Source of the DNA: CAISDA01 sp050258555
GTDB lineage: Bacteria; Bacteroidota; Ignavibacteria; UBA10030; UBA8401
DNA: 24,943 nucleotides
Reading direction: 5' to 3'
Assembly (NCBI GenBank): GCA_050258555.1
Contig: JBLMZA010000157.1
Location: forward strand, 1 to 24,943
This document shows positions 13,889 through 21,089 of the stretch, piece after piece. The translations under genes were made by a program, and so were the position numbers. The notes beneath the pieces are model-generated. The model had not been told where the DNA came from. It saw only the letters and a list, made by a program, of their open reading frames with translations, and did no database searches. Positions within the stretch are counted from its first letter, which is position 1. The number at the start of each line of letters is the position of its first letter.

Positions 13889-15055
13889 TTATTTTCTGCC
13901 GAACATGTACACCAGTGGTCTCCAGAGCCGCGCTGCCCATGCATGTTCGTTATGCTCGGCGGAAGGTTCGAACTGATATTCGAGATCCTTCCCCTTCATG
14001 AACCCCTTCTCTTCGAGCAGGCGTATCATCGAATCATAGCCCGGCTTCAGCCTCGCATCGAGTCCCACGCCGCCGTCATCCAGATACACATGCACCGGCT
14101 TTTTCGGACCCGTGTAGGCCTGGACTTCGGAGAGCACTCTATTGGAATCCACCAGGAATGCCGGCGAGAGGCATCCGGCCATCGAAAATACCTCAGGATA
14201 CTCCCAGGCAAACAGAAACGACACGAGTCCCCCCATCGACGATCCCATGACGGCCGTGTTGTTTCTGTCGGACTTCGTTCTGTAAAGCGAATCGATCATC
14301 GGTTTGACGGTCTGTACGACGAAGTCCCCATAGGCCCGTCCCAGCGGAGTCTCGGAATATTCAGGCACCCGGTCCGGCGTGTTGCCGATGCCGACGATGA
14401 TGATCTCCTCGATGCTGCCGGCGCGGATGAGACTGTCGGCGACTTCATCGGCCCTCCAGTCGGCGCCGATGAACGACGTGGCCGGATCGAAGACGTTTTG
14501 TCCGTCGTGCATATACAGCACCGGATAGCGCCGGGACTTTTCCTTCTCGTACGAGGGCGGAAGCCACACCGCCAGATCGCGCGCATAGTTCAATCCCCTG
14601 CCCGCAAGTCCGCGGTGATACCGCACCGTGCCGGTGACGCCTCCGCCGGAGCCGACAGTGCCGGAGCCGGCAGCGTCGGATGTTCCCCAGCTCTCGGGCG
14701 AGAGTTCGATCGTGGTATCGCTCCTGACCGTGAGCACGGTATTGCCGGGGACGGTCTTGCCGTCGTAGAGCGCCTGATGCGCCCAGGAGCCGAGCGTGAC
14801 CTTGAACTCGAGCACCGTTCCCGGCTCATACCGTTCACGGAACACCCACTGCACGCCGTGCTCCTTCGTCATGCCGACTTCCGAGGGATTCCAGTTTCCC
14901 ATCGACGCGTCGCCGCCGGCGATAAAGACCTTCGCCGTCTCGGGCGTGGAGGCGGGCGCATTCACGCGGATGGTCACCGAGTACCATCGCGCCTGGGCGG
15001 CAGCCGCCGTGAGAATTGTCGCCGTGAAGAGAAGAACACCGACTCTGAGCCGCAT
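13889..15055 (-). CDS. Secreted esterase (esterase D/enterochelin-esterase-like alpha/beta hydrolase) with N-terminal starch-binding-like domain
   Basis: 388-residue exported hydrolase. Residues 1-22 are a signal peptide (MRLRVGVLLFTATILTAAAA). Residues 24-122 resemble a CBM20/starch-binding-like domain (VFIAGGDASMGNWNP, LEFKVTLGSWAHQALYDG). A Gly/Ser/Thr-rich linker (123-145) leads to the esterase domain, which has YMHDGQNVFDP (181-191), the nucleophile Ser273 in GSSMGG, Asp326/327 (YLDDGG) and His368 (SAEHNEHAW). The family includes acetylxylan/feruloyl-type and siderophore esterases, so the ester substrate is open. The start was set by the signal peptide and AAAGGAAG upstream; an upstream in-frame extension reads through the M19 gene. 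It lies 47 bases after the M19 dipeptidase gene and probably shares its transcript. Confidence 0.9.
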   Translation of the reverse strand: MRLRVGVLLFTATILTAAAAQARWYSVTIRVNAPASTPETAKVFIAGGDASMGNWNPSEVGMTKEHGVQWVFRERYEPGTVLEFKVTLGSWAHQALYDGKTVPGNTVLTVRSDTTIELSPESWGTSDAAGSGTVGSGGGVTGTVRYHRGLAGRGLNYARDLAVWLPPSYEKEKSRRYPVLYMHDGQNVFDPATSFIGADWRADEVADSLIRAGSIEEIIIVGIGNTPDRVPEYSETPLGRAYGDFVVQTVKPMIDSLYRTKSDRNNTAVMGSSMGGLVSFLFAWEYPEVFSMAGCLSPAFLVDSNRVLSEVQAYTGPKKPVHVYLDDGGVGLDARLKPGYDSMIRLLEEKGFMKGKDLEYQFEPSAEHNEHAWAARLWRPLVYMFGRK

Positions 15056-15102
15056 TGCATTGCTTCCTTTTCTGCCTGTGGGCCGATAGATGAATTGCGC
15101 GG

Positions 15103-16749
15103 TCAATGACAGACGGTCTTGAAAACGCGCATGTAATTTTCTCCGAGAATCTTGCGGACGTCCGCCGGTGTGTAGCCTTTTTTCAACAGCGCCATCGTCA
15201 GGTCCGGAAATTTCGTGACGTTCTCGAGTCCCGCGGGCCATGTCTCGATGCCGTCGAAGTCGGATCCGAGCGCGATAGCGTCGACGCCCACAAGATTTTT
15301 GATATAGTCGATATGCTTGACGACCGTATCGAGCGTGACTTTCGTCGACGGGTATGTGGAAAGAAAGGGCGGATAGAAGACCACGCCGATCACGCCGCCG
15401 CGCGCGGCAATGGCCTTGATCTGTGCATCTGTAAGATTGCGCGTATGATTGCGCAGCGCGCGCACGCCCGAATGGCTGGCGATGATCGGATTCTTCGTGA
15501 CCGCGAGGATGTCATCGATCGTTTTCACTCCGGTGTGCGAGACGTCGATGATCATGCCGAGCGAATCCATCGTGCGGATCACCTGGCGTCCGAAGTCGCT
15601 CAGGCCCTTCGTGGCTGAAAGCGGATCGCCCGCCGAGGTCGCCCAGTCGGTGCTGTTGTTCCAGGTGATGGTGAGATAGCGCACGCCGCGCTCGTAGAAG
15701 CGGATGAGTTTCGAGAGATCGTGTTCGATCGCATGTCCGCCTTCGAGACCGAAGACGGCGGCGATCTTCTTCTTCGCCGCTGCGGCACCGATGCCGTCCG
15801 CCGTGCGGGCAAGTTCGATGGCATTGGAGTTCCGTGCGACTTGCGCCTCGAAGATCGAGATCGACGAATCGGCCCAGAAAAAATATCCCGATGTATCCGG
15901 ATCGATCCAGATGGAAAACATCTGCGCATCAACTCCGCCCTGTTTCATGCCGGGCAGGTCCGTGTGAAACGCCGCCGAACGCCGCGGCCCGGCAATGTCG
16001 TATCCGTACTGCAGCACCTTTTCCATGACGTCGTTATGCAGGTCGATCACGAACGCCCGGTTGTGCACCGTCTCGATGGTGAGGTTGGCGTAGGGATTGA
16101 CCACGGTGAACGAGCGCGTCGTATCGGTTTCGTATCCCAGCTTCGACGGAATGATGAAATATCCGATGGGAGAGGCGGACTTCGCCATGGACCGCCGCGG
16201 CGCGCCGCCCACGGTGCGCACGGCGCCGAGTCCGTTGTGCGCTCCTCCGTCCAATTGGATCATCTTCTTCGTCACGCGGTGTTTTTCGAATTCAAGCGTA
16301 TAAAAAAGGACGCCGGCGCTTCCCTTGCTTTCCCATTCGATCTCCGAGAGGCCGGCCTGCACGCCCACTTCTTTGCGATCGAGCTCTTCGCCGAGCGCCG
16401 TGTGCACGGTGATTGTGACCGTGCCCGGACGCGGCGCGTAGAACTGGATGCGTGTCGAGGGGTTGAACGGATTGGGATAGTTCTGCGAAAGAATGAACTG
16501 CGAGGGAGCCGCGGGATCGTCGCGTGTGACGTCCGTGACGGGAAAGTTCAGCGACCATCCGCCCTGCGCGTCGGTCAAGGCCGTAAAGCGTTCCGACGGA
16601 TCGTACATATTCACGACAGCAACGCGCACCGATTCAATCGCGGCCTGCGTCACCAGGTCTCTCACGGTTCCGCCGAACACGGCCATATGCTGTGAATACA
16701 CGGGACAGGCGCACAGGCTGCAGAGAACGAACAGGAGGATACTTCGCAT
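15103..16749 (-). CDS. Exported M19 membrane dipeptidase with an internal FlgD/Por-type sorting-like domain
   Basis: 548-residue exported dipeptidase. Residues 1-19 are a signal peptide ending CPVYSQ. Residues 23-75 look like the start of a carboxypeptidase-regulatory Ig-like domain. Residues 86-165 are a FlgD-Ig/Por-secretion-tail-like domain (ILSQNYPNPFNPSTRIQF through LFYTLEFEKHRVTKKMIQL). Residues 190-228 look like the rest of an Ig-like domain (KLGYETDTTRSFTV). The M19 catalytic domain (233-548) carries Zn ligands His238 and Asp240 (DLHND), Glu336 (LEGGHAIEHD), His404 (DVSHTG) and His425 (ASHSGVRAL), plus ALGSDFDGI. M19 enzymes cleave dipeptides, often with a D-residue. A -10-like TATTAT (minus strand, 16799-16794) is upstream, without a clear -35. 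The internal position of the sorting-like domain is unusual. Confidence 0.93.
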   Translation of the reverse strand: MRSILLFVLCSLCACPVYSQHMAVFGGTVRDLVTQAAIESVRVAVVNMYDPSERFTALTDAQGGWSLNFPVTDVTRDDPAAPSQFILSQNYPNPFNPSTRIQFYAPRPGTVTITVHTALGEELDRKEVGVQAGLSEIEWESKGSAGVLFYTLEFEKHRVTKKMIQLDGGAHNGLGAVRTVGGAPRRSMAKSASPIGYFIIPSKLGYETDTTRSFTVVNPYANLTIETVHNRAFVIDLHNDVMEKVLQYGYDIAGPRRSAAFHTDLPGMKQGGVDAQMFSIWIDPDTSGYFFWADSSISIFEAQVARNSNAIELARTADGIGAAAAKKKIAAVFGLEGGHAIEHDLSKLIRFYERGVRYLTITWNNSTDWATSAGDPLSATKGLSDFGRQVIRTMDSLGMIIDVSHTGVKTIDDILAVTKNPIIASHSGVRALRNHTRNLTDAQIKAIAARGGVIGVVFYPPFLSTYPSTKVTLDTVVKHIDYIKNLVGVDAIALGSDFDGIETWPAGLENVTKFPDLTMALLKKGYTPADVRKILGENYMRVFKTVCH

Positions 16750-16867
16750 GAACGTGGTCTTTCGATGTAGATGACGGTTCGAATGATGCTCTGATAATAC
16801 GAATTTTCATCGTCAGATGCGCATCCGGACGGAAGAATTTCGCGGGCCGCGGCTCGCATATTTTCCT

Positions 16868-16896
16868 TTGCAAAAAAAGAATTTAATTCGTATTCT
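16868..16896 (+). promoter_or_regulatory. Candidate sigma70-like promoter of the small secreted protein
   Basis: TTGCAA (16868-16873) and TATTCT (16891-16896) are separated by 17 bp of A/T-rich sequence. A start near 16903 would leave a 47-base leader with AGGAAG before the ATG at 16950. This lies in the 200-base divergent gap between the M19 gene and the secreted-protein gene. Confidence 0.5.
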
Positions 16897-16949
16897 GATT
16901 CGTCAACCCACGCAATACGATCCCGAACCAATACAGGAAGACACACCGT

Positions 16950-17261
16950 ATGAAGAAGTTCATCGCACTGTTTGCGGCCCTCACGTTCACCGCCGCCGTT
17001 GTCAGCGCGCAGGATGCAAAGCCCGCGCCGAAGCAGCCCGCCCACGCCGAATGCAAGGAAGCCAAAGCCGAATGCAAAGACGCCGCCAAGGGCGAATGCA
17101 AGGAATGCAAAGAAGCGAAGGCCGCCGGCAAGGAATGCCCCAAGTGCAAAGAGCACGGCATGAAGGCCGAAGCGAAGAAGGCTCCGGCAAAGAAAGCAGC
17201 GGCCAAGAAGGCTGATGTGAAAAAGGCCGAAGTGAAGAAAGCCGAAGAAAAAAAATCGTAA
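16950..17261 (+). CDS. Small secreted Lys/Ala/Cys-rich repetitive protein
   Basis: 103-residue protein that I do not recognise as a named family. Residues 1-20 form a clear signal peptide (MKKFIALFAALTFTAAVVSA). Residues 31-70 are a Cys-containing repeat region built on ECKEAKAECK-like units, with six cysteines at 35, 42, 50, 53, 63 and 66, the last two in CPKCKEHG. Residues 71-103 are a Lys/Ala/Glu tail (KKAxxKKA) resembling histone-H1-like or lipid/nucleic-acid-binding tails. AGGAAG lies upstream of the ATG, and a hairpin follows the stop. The mature protein would be strongly basic and probably periplasmic or secreted. Metal binding or surface electrostatics are possible roles. It stands alone between a divergent peptidase and acs, and could be a real but poorly conserved gene. 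Confidence 0.8.
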   Translation: MKKFIALFAALTFTAAVVSAQDAKPAPKQPAHAECKEAKAECKDAAKGECKECKEAKAAGKECPKCKEHGMKAEAKKAPAKKAAAKKADVKKAEVKKAEEKKS

Positions 17262-17288
17262 CAACGAAGTCCGTATTGCCATACACCG

Positions 17289-17327
17289 CGCCGCTGGTCC
17301 CGTTCGGATCAGCGGCGTTCCTGTCTC
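17289..17327 (+). terminator. Terminator-like hairpin after the small secreted protein
   Basis: CGCCGCTG (17289-17296) pairs with CAGCGGCG (17310-17317) across a 13-base loop with a further TCC/GGA pairing. The following bases are only moderately T-rich (TTCCTGTCTC). It sits 28 bases after the stop and before the acs promoter, so termination is plausible but not strong. Confidence 0.4.
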
Positions 17328-17343
17328 ATCCCCTTCCGGAACT

Positions 17344-17372
17344 TTGTCTCCCGATTCGTTGTCCACTAAAGT
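17344..17372 (+). promoter_or_regulatory. Candidate sigma70-like promoter of acs
   Basis: TTGTCT (17344-17349) and TAAAGT (17367-17372) are 17 bp apart. The start near 17379 gives a leader of about 52 bases that includes AAGGAG before the acs ATG at 17431. The position downstream of the preceding hairpin fits a separate transcription unit. Confidence 0.5.
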
Positions 17373-17430
17373 AAGAAATTCCAGCCACACGATTCTCCGT
17401 ACGACAACAACGATCGAAGGAGACACATCC

Positions 17431-19353
17431 ATGAACGAAGAACAGCAGTCCCCTGCCCCTGCAGCGTCACAAGGGTCAGAAGTCTATGCCCCGTCCGGCG
17501 CTTTTCTCAGCCAGGTCGAGATCAAGGATCCCGAAGCGCTCCGCGCCGAAGCCGCCGCGGACATCGAGGCGTACTGGGGGCGCCGCGCACAGGAACTCGA
17601 ATGGTATGCGCCATGGCAGAAGGTGCTCGACTCGTCGAACGCTCCCTTCTACCAGTGGTTCGTGGGAGGCAAAACCAACATCGTGCTGAACGCGCTCGAC
17701 CGGCACATCCGGACATGGAAGCGCAACAAGCTCGCGCTCATCTGGGAGGGCGAAACCGGCGAGCTCCGGACATTCTCCTACCATGCGCTCAACCGCGAGG
17801 TCTGCAAATTCTCGAACGTGCTCAAGAGCATGGGCATCCAGAAGGGCGACCGCGTGACGATCTATATGCCGAGAATTCCTGAGACCGTTATTGCAATGCT
17901 CGCCTGCGCCAAGATCGGCGCCATCCACTCGGTCGTCTACGGCGGATTTTCGGTCGAAGCGCTGCACGGCCGCATCGAGGACAGCGAATCGAAGGTGATC
18001 ATCACGGCCGACGGAGGATTCATGAACGGCAAGACGGTCGAGCTCAAGAAGATCGTCGACGAGGCATTGAAGCGCACGGCGGCCGCGGAAAATGTCGTGG
18101 TCGTGAGGCATACGAACAAGGAAGTGAACATGGAAGCCGGCCGCGACTTCTGGTATCATGAGCTCATGACGCTGCCGCTCACGCGCAACAGCCAGCGCTG
18201 CGAAACAGAAGTGATGGATGCCGAGGACCCGCTCTTCATCCTCTACACCTCCGGCACGACGGGAAAGCCGAAGGCCATCGTCCACACGCACGGCGGATAT
18301 CAGGTCGGCATCCACGCCACGCTGAAGGATGTGTTCGACCTGAAGGAAGAGGACCGATGGTGGTGCACGGCCGATCCGGGCTGGATCACCGGGCATTCAT
18401 ACATCGTTTACGCTCCGCTGCTGGCCGGGGCGACATCCTTCATGTACGAAGGCGCGCCGACATTCCCCTATCCGGACCGGTGGTGGACGATGATCGAGAA
18501 GTACGGCATCTCGATCCTCTATACCACGCCGACGGCGATACGCGGACTCATGCGCTTCGGCGAGGCATGGCCGAACCGCCACGATCTTTCCTGCCTGCGT
18601 CTGCTCGGCAGCGTGGGCGAGCCGATCAATCCCGAGGCATGGAAATGGTTCTATCGCACGATCGGCAAGGAACGCTGTCCCGTGATGGACACATGGTGGC
18701 AGACGGAGACCGGCATGTTCATGATCGCGCCGCTGCCCGCCATGGAACTCAAGCCGGGCTCGGGCACGAAGCCGTATCCCGGCATCGAGGCAGACATCCT
18801 GGATGAGGAAGGCAAGCCGGTGAAGGAAGGCGAAGAGGGATTTCTGGTCCTGAAGAAGCCGTGGCCAGCCATGATGCGCACGATCTACAAGGATCCGGAC
18901 CGGTACGTGCAGACCTATTGGAGCAAATACCCCGGCGTGTATCTGGCCGGCGATTCGGCACGGCGCGACAAGGACGGATACTACTGGGTGATCGGCCGTG
19001 TGGACGATGTGATCAAGGTGAGCGGGTACCGGCTCGGCACCGCGGAACTCGAATCGGCGTTCATCAGCCATCCGGCGGTGGCCGAAGCGGCGGTGATCGG
19101 ACTGCCGCATGAGATCAAAGGCATCGCGATTCACGCGTATGTCATACTGAAGAACGGATTCACGGCCGGCGAAGCGCTGGTGGAGGAACTCAAGCAGCAC
19201 ATCGCGCACGAGATGGGGCCGATCGCGAAGCCCGAGACGATCGAGTTCGTGCCGTCGCTCCCGAAGACGCGCAGCGGAAAGATCATGCGACGCGTGCTCA
19301 AGGCGCGGGCGCTCGGCATGAACGAAGGCGACCTCTCGACGCTCGAGGAATAA
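17431..19353 (+). CDS. acs: Acetyl-CoA synthetase (AMP-forming)
   Basis: 640-residue enzyme that makes acetyl-CoA from acetate, ATP and CoA through acetyl-AMP. An acetyl-CoA-synthetase N-terminal domain (about 20-100; WYAPWQKVLDSSNAPFYQWF) precedes the AMP-binding core with the phosphate loop YTSGTTGKPKA (272-282), WWCTADPGWITGHSY and MDTWWQTETG. The tryptophan before QTETG is the residue limiting the acyl pocket to acetate or propionate. GDSARRDKDGYYWVIGRVDD marks the hinge, and Lys617 in PKTRSGK is the catalytic lysine that acetylation can silence. The start at 17431 follows AAGGAG at eight-base spacing; a longer frame from 17344 has no support. It converges with the LysE gene five bases downstream. 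It could re-use acetate, but has no direct link to the BMC. Confidence 0.97.
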   Translation: MNEEQQSPAPAASQGSEVYAPSGAFLSQVEIKDPEALRAEAAADIEAYWGRRAQELEWYAPWQKVLDSSNAPFYQWFVGGKTNIVLNALDRHIRTWKRNKLALIWEGETGELRTFSYHALNREVCKFSNVLKSMGIQKGDRVTIYMPRIPETVIAMLACAKIGAIHSVVYGGFSVEALHGRIEDSESKVIITADGGFMNGKTVELKKIVDEALKRTAAAENVVVVRHTNKEVNMEAGRDFWYHELMTLPLTRNSQRCETEVMDAEDPLFILYTSGTTGKPKAIVHTHGGYQVGIHATLKDVFDLKEEDRWWCTADPGWITGHSYIVYAPLLAGATSFMYEGAPTFPYPDRWWTMIEKYGISILYTTPTAIRGLMRFGEAWPNRHDLSCLRLLGSVGEPINPEAWKWFYRTIGKERCPVMDTWWQTETGMFMIAPLPAMELKPGSGTKPYPGIEADILDEEGKPVKEGEEGFLVLKKPWPAMMRTIYKDPDRYVQTYWSKYPGVYLAGDSARRDKDGYYWVIGRVDDVIKVSGYRLGTAELESAFISHPAVAEAAVIGLPHEIKGIAIHAYVILKNGFTAGEALVEELKQHIAHEMGPIAKPETIEFVPSLPKTRSGKIMRRVLKARALGMNEGDLSTLEE

Positions 19354-19358
19354 ACAGT

Positions 19359-19991
19359 TTATCGCTGCAAGAGCGTATTGAGCAGGTTCCACCCCATCAC
19401 CGCGGTGATGATGAGCAGAATGGCGCCGAAGGCGCGCGAGATGTTCTGGATCTGTCCCGGCTCGAAGCGGACCTTGTAACGTTCGACAAGCTGCAGGAGC
19501 ACGAAAAACCATGTGAACGTGCCGAGCCCCGTGCCGATGGCGAACATGGCATCGTCATACGTTGTGGGCTTGACGACATGGTAGCTGTGCACGATGCCGG
19601 CCACGGTGATCCAGTAGGCGATGAACGACGGATTCGAGAAATACAGGATAACGCCCAGGAAGAAGTAGCGCTTGAAGCCTTCGCTCTCCTCGGTGCGCTT
19701 GAGCTTTGCTTCGGGAATCTTGAAGAATGTGGTCTTGACGGCGAAGGCGAGGAAGATGACGAATGTGGCGATGCGGAAGGCGAGCTCGATGTCGGGATTG
19801 GAGATCAGGGCCGAAATGCCCATCATCGCGGCTCCACAGTAGATGACGTCCATCAGTCCTGTGCCGGCGCCGATCATCAGTCCCTGCCCCGTCTTGTTCG
19901 AAAGACCCTTCATCATAATGGCAAGGTTGATCGGCCCGATGGGAACCGACGTGAAGAAGCCGATGATAAATCCAACAATGAGTGCGATCAT
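19359..19991 (-). CDS. LysE/RhtB-family amino-acid exporter
   Basis: 210-residue inner-membrane protein with about six hydrophobic segments (near 1-22, 38-62, 68-88, 110-135, 145-165 and 185-205). It belongs to the LysE/RhtB/CadD superfamily, judged by the N-terminal pattern FFTSVPIGPINLAIMMKGLS, the Gly-rich GLMIGAGTGLMDVIY segment and SNPSFIAYW. Family members export amino acids or related solutes such as homoserine lactone or threonine; the substrate here is unknown. The ATG overlaps the dus stop by four bases (ATGA), so it is translated with dus. It ends convergently with acs, with no room for a separate terminator. Confidence 0.88.
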   Translation of the reverse strand: MIALIVGFIIGFFTSVPIGPINLAIMMKGLSNKTGQGLMIGAGTGLMDVIYCGAAMMGISALISNPDIELAFRIATFVIFLAFAVKTTFFKIPEAKLKRTEESEGFKRYFFLGVILYFSNPSFIAYWITVAGIVHSYHVVKPTTYDDAMFAIGTGLGTFTWFFVLLQLVERYKVRFEPGQIQNISRAFGAILLIITAVMGWNLLNTLLQR

Positions 19992-21001
19992 TCGATATCA
20001 AGGTTTGATAGTGCGCTTCCTTCCACGGCAGCTTCTTCGGCGCGGCTTTCGGCGAACCGCTGAAGCTGTTCGATGAGCGGGGCCATTTCCAGATACGGCA
20101 TCAGACTGATACGGAATTTAACAACATTTGGAATGCCGTGCAAATATCCGGCGTAATGTTTTCTCATTTCGATCATGCCGCGCCGCTCGCCTTTGTACTC
20201 TACGGCCAGCTTCAGATGATCGATGCAGAGGCCGATGCGTTCGTTCACCGTCGCTTCGGGCAGGAGCTCGCCGGTCTCGAAATAATGCTTCGTCTGCCGG
20301 AAGATCCACGGGTTCTCGATGGCGCCGCGTCCGATCATCACGCCGTCGCACCCGGTCTCTTCCATCACGCGGCTGATCTGCGCGGGCTCGGTCAGGCTGC
20401 CGTTGACGATCACCGGCATCTTCACCGCCTGCTTGATGAGCGGAATCCATGAATAATCGGCATCGCCCGAGTGGCCCTGTCCGCGCGTGCGGCAGTGCAC
20501 GGTGAGCGCCTGCACGCCGTTCTGCTCGAGCATCTTCGCCACGTCGATGATATGGATCGACTTGTCGTCCCATCCGAGCCGCGTCTTGACCGTCACGGGA
20601 CGCGTGGTGTTGCGCACCACTCCCGCCACGATTTTTTCCATGCGCGGCAGATCGCGCAGGAGTCCCGCGCCGGCGCCGCGCGCCACGACGTCCTTCACCC
20701 AGCATCCGGCGTTGATGTCGACGAAGTCCGGATGCATCTCGTCGGCCATGCGCGCCGCGCCCTCCATCGCCTCCTGGTTGCTGCCGTAAATCTGTATGCC
20801 GAGCGGACGCTCCTCTTCGGTGAAATACATCTTCTGCGCGGTCTTCTTGTTGTTGCGAACGAGTCCGTCGGAATTCACAAATTCAGTGAAGAGCACATCG
20901 GCGCCGAGCCGCTTGCACACCAGACGGAACGGGAGGTCCGTCACATCTTCCATCGGCGCAAGCAGAAGCGGGCGCTCGATTGTTGTCTTGCCTATGATCA
21001 T
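19988..21001 (-). CDS. tRNA-dihydrouridine synthase (DusB-like)
   Basis: 337-residue flavoenzyme that reduces specific uridines in tRNA to dihydrouridine with NADPH. FMN-barrel motifs are LAPMEDVTDLPFR (14-26), the active-site DINAGCWVKDVV with Cys100, VKTRLGWDD, VHCRTRGQGHSGDADYSWI, IVNGSLTE and GVMIGRGAIENPWIF. The C-terminal helical domain spans about 250-337. The catalytic Cys100 is followed by Trp rather than the usual Pro (GCPVKK). The gene follows the isocitrate-dehydrogenase-type gene after an 86-base gap holding a long hairpin, and overlaps the LysE gene. Which tRNA position is modified cannot be told from sequence, so no letter suffix is assigned. Confidence 0.94.
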   Translation of the reverse strand: MIIGKTTIERPLLLAPMEDVTDLPFRLVCKRLGADVLFTEFVNSDGLVRNNKKTAQKMYFTEEERPLGIQIYGSNQEAMEGAARMADEMHPDFVDINAGCWVKDVVARGAGAGLLRDLPRMEKIVAGVVRNTTRPVTVKTRLGWDDKSIHIIDVAKMLEQNGVQALTVHCRTRGQGHSGDADYSWIPLIKQAVKMPVIVNGSLTEPAQISRVMEETGCDGVMIGRGAIENPWIFRQTKHYFETGELLPEATVNERIGLCIDHLKLAVEYKGERRGMIEMRKHYAGYLHGIPNVVKFRISLMPYLEMAPLIEQLQRFAESRAEEAAVEGSALSNLDIE

Positions 21002-21035
21002 GCGTCAGTAAAAATGCTGAAAGTAAAGATGAAAC

Positions 21036-21089
21036 AGGGCGAAATACCCACATCCACGCTTGCGCGTGGATCATTGACCATTTCGCCCT
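21036..21089. other. Nested stem-loop between the isocitrate-dehydrogenase-type gene and dus
   Basis: An outer 10-bp stem pairs AGGGCGAAAT (21036-21045) with ATTTCGCCCT (21080-21089). An inner 8-bp stem pairs ATCCACGC (21052-21059) with GCGTGGAT (21064-21071) around TTGC. The outer arm contains most of the TAG stop of the minus-strand gene at 21088. After the structure the minus strand has a modest T-rich stretch. It may be a weak terminator, an mRNA 3'-end stabiliser or a processing site within a dicistronic transcript. Confidence 0.6.

Noticed and set aside
13881..13905. Imperfect hairpin at the 3' end of the esterase gene (CGGCA...TGCCG with an inner GAAAA/TTTTC)
   Set aside because: The stem is bulged and no T-run follows at once on the minus strand; not strong enough to call as a terminator.
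18397..19512. 371-codon minus-strand open frame opposite acs
   Set aside because: Antisense shadow of acetyl-CoA synthetase and partly of the LysE gene; no motif.
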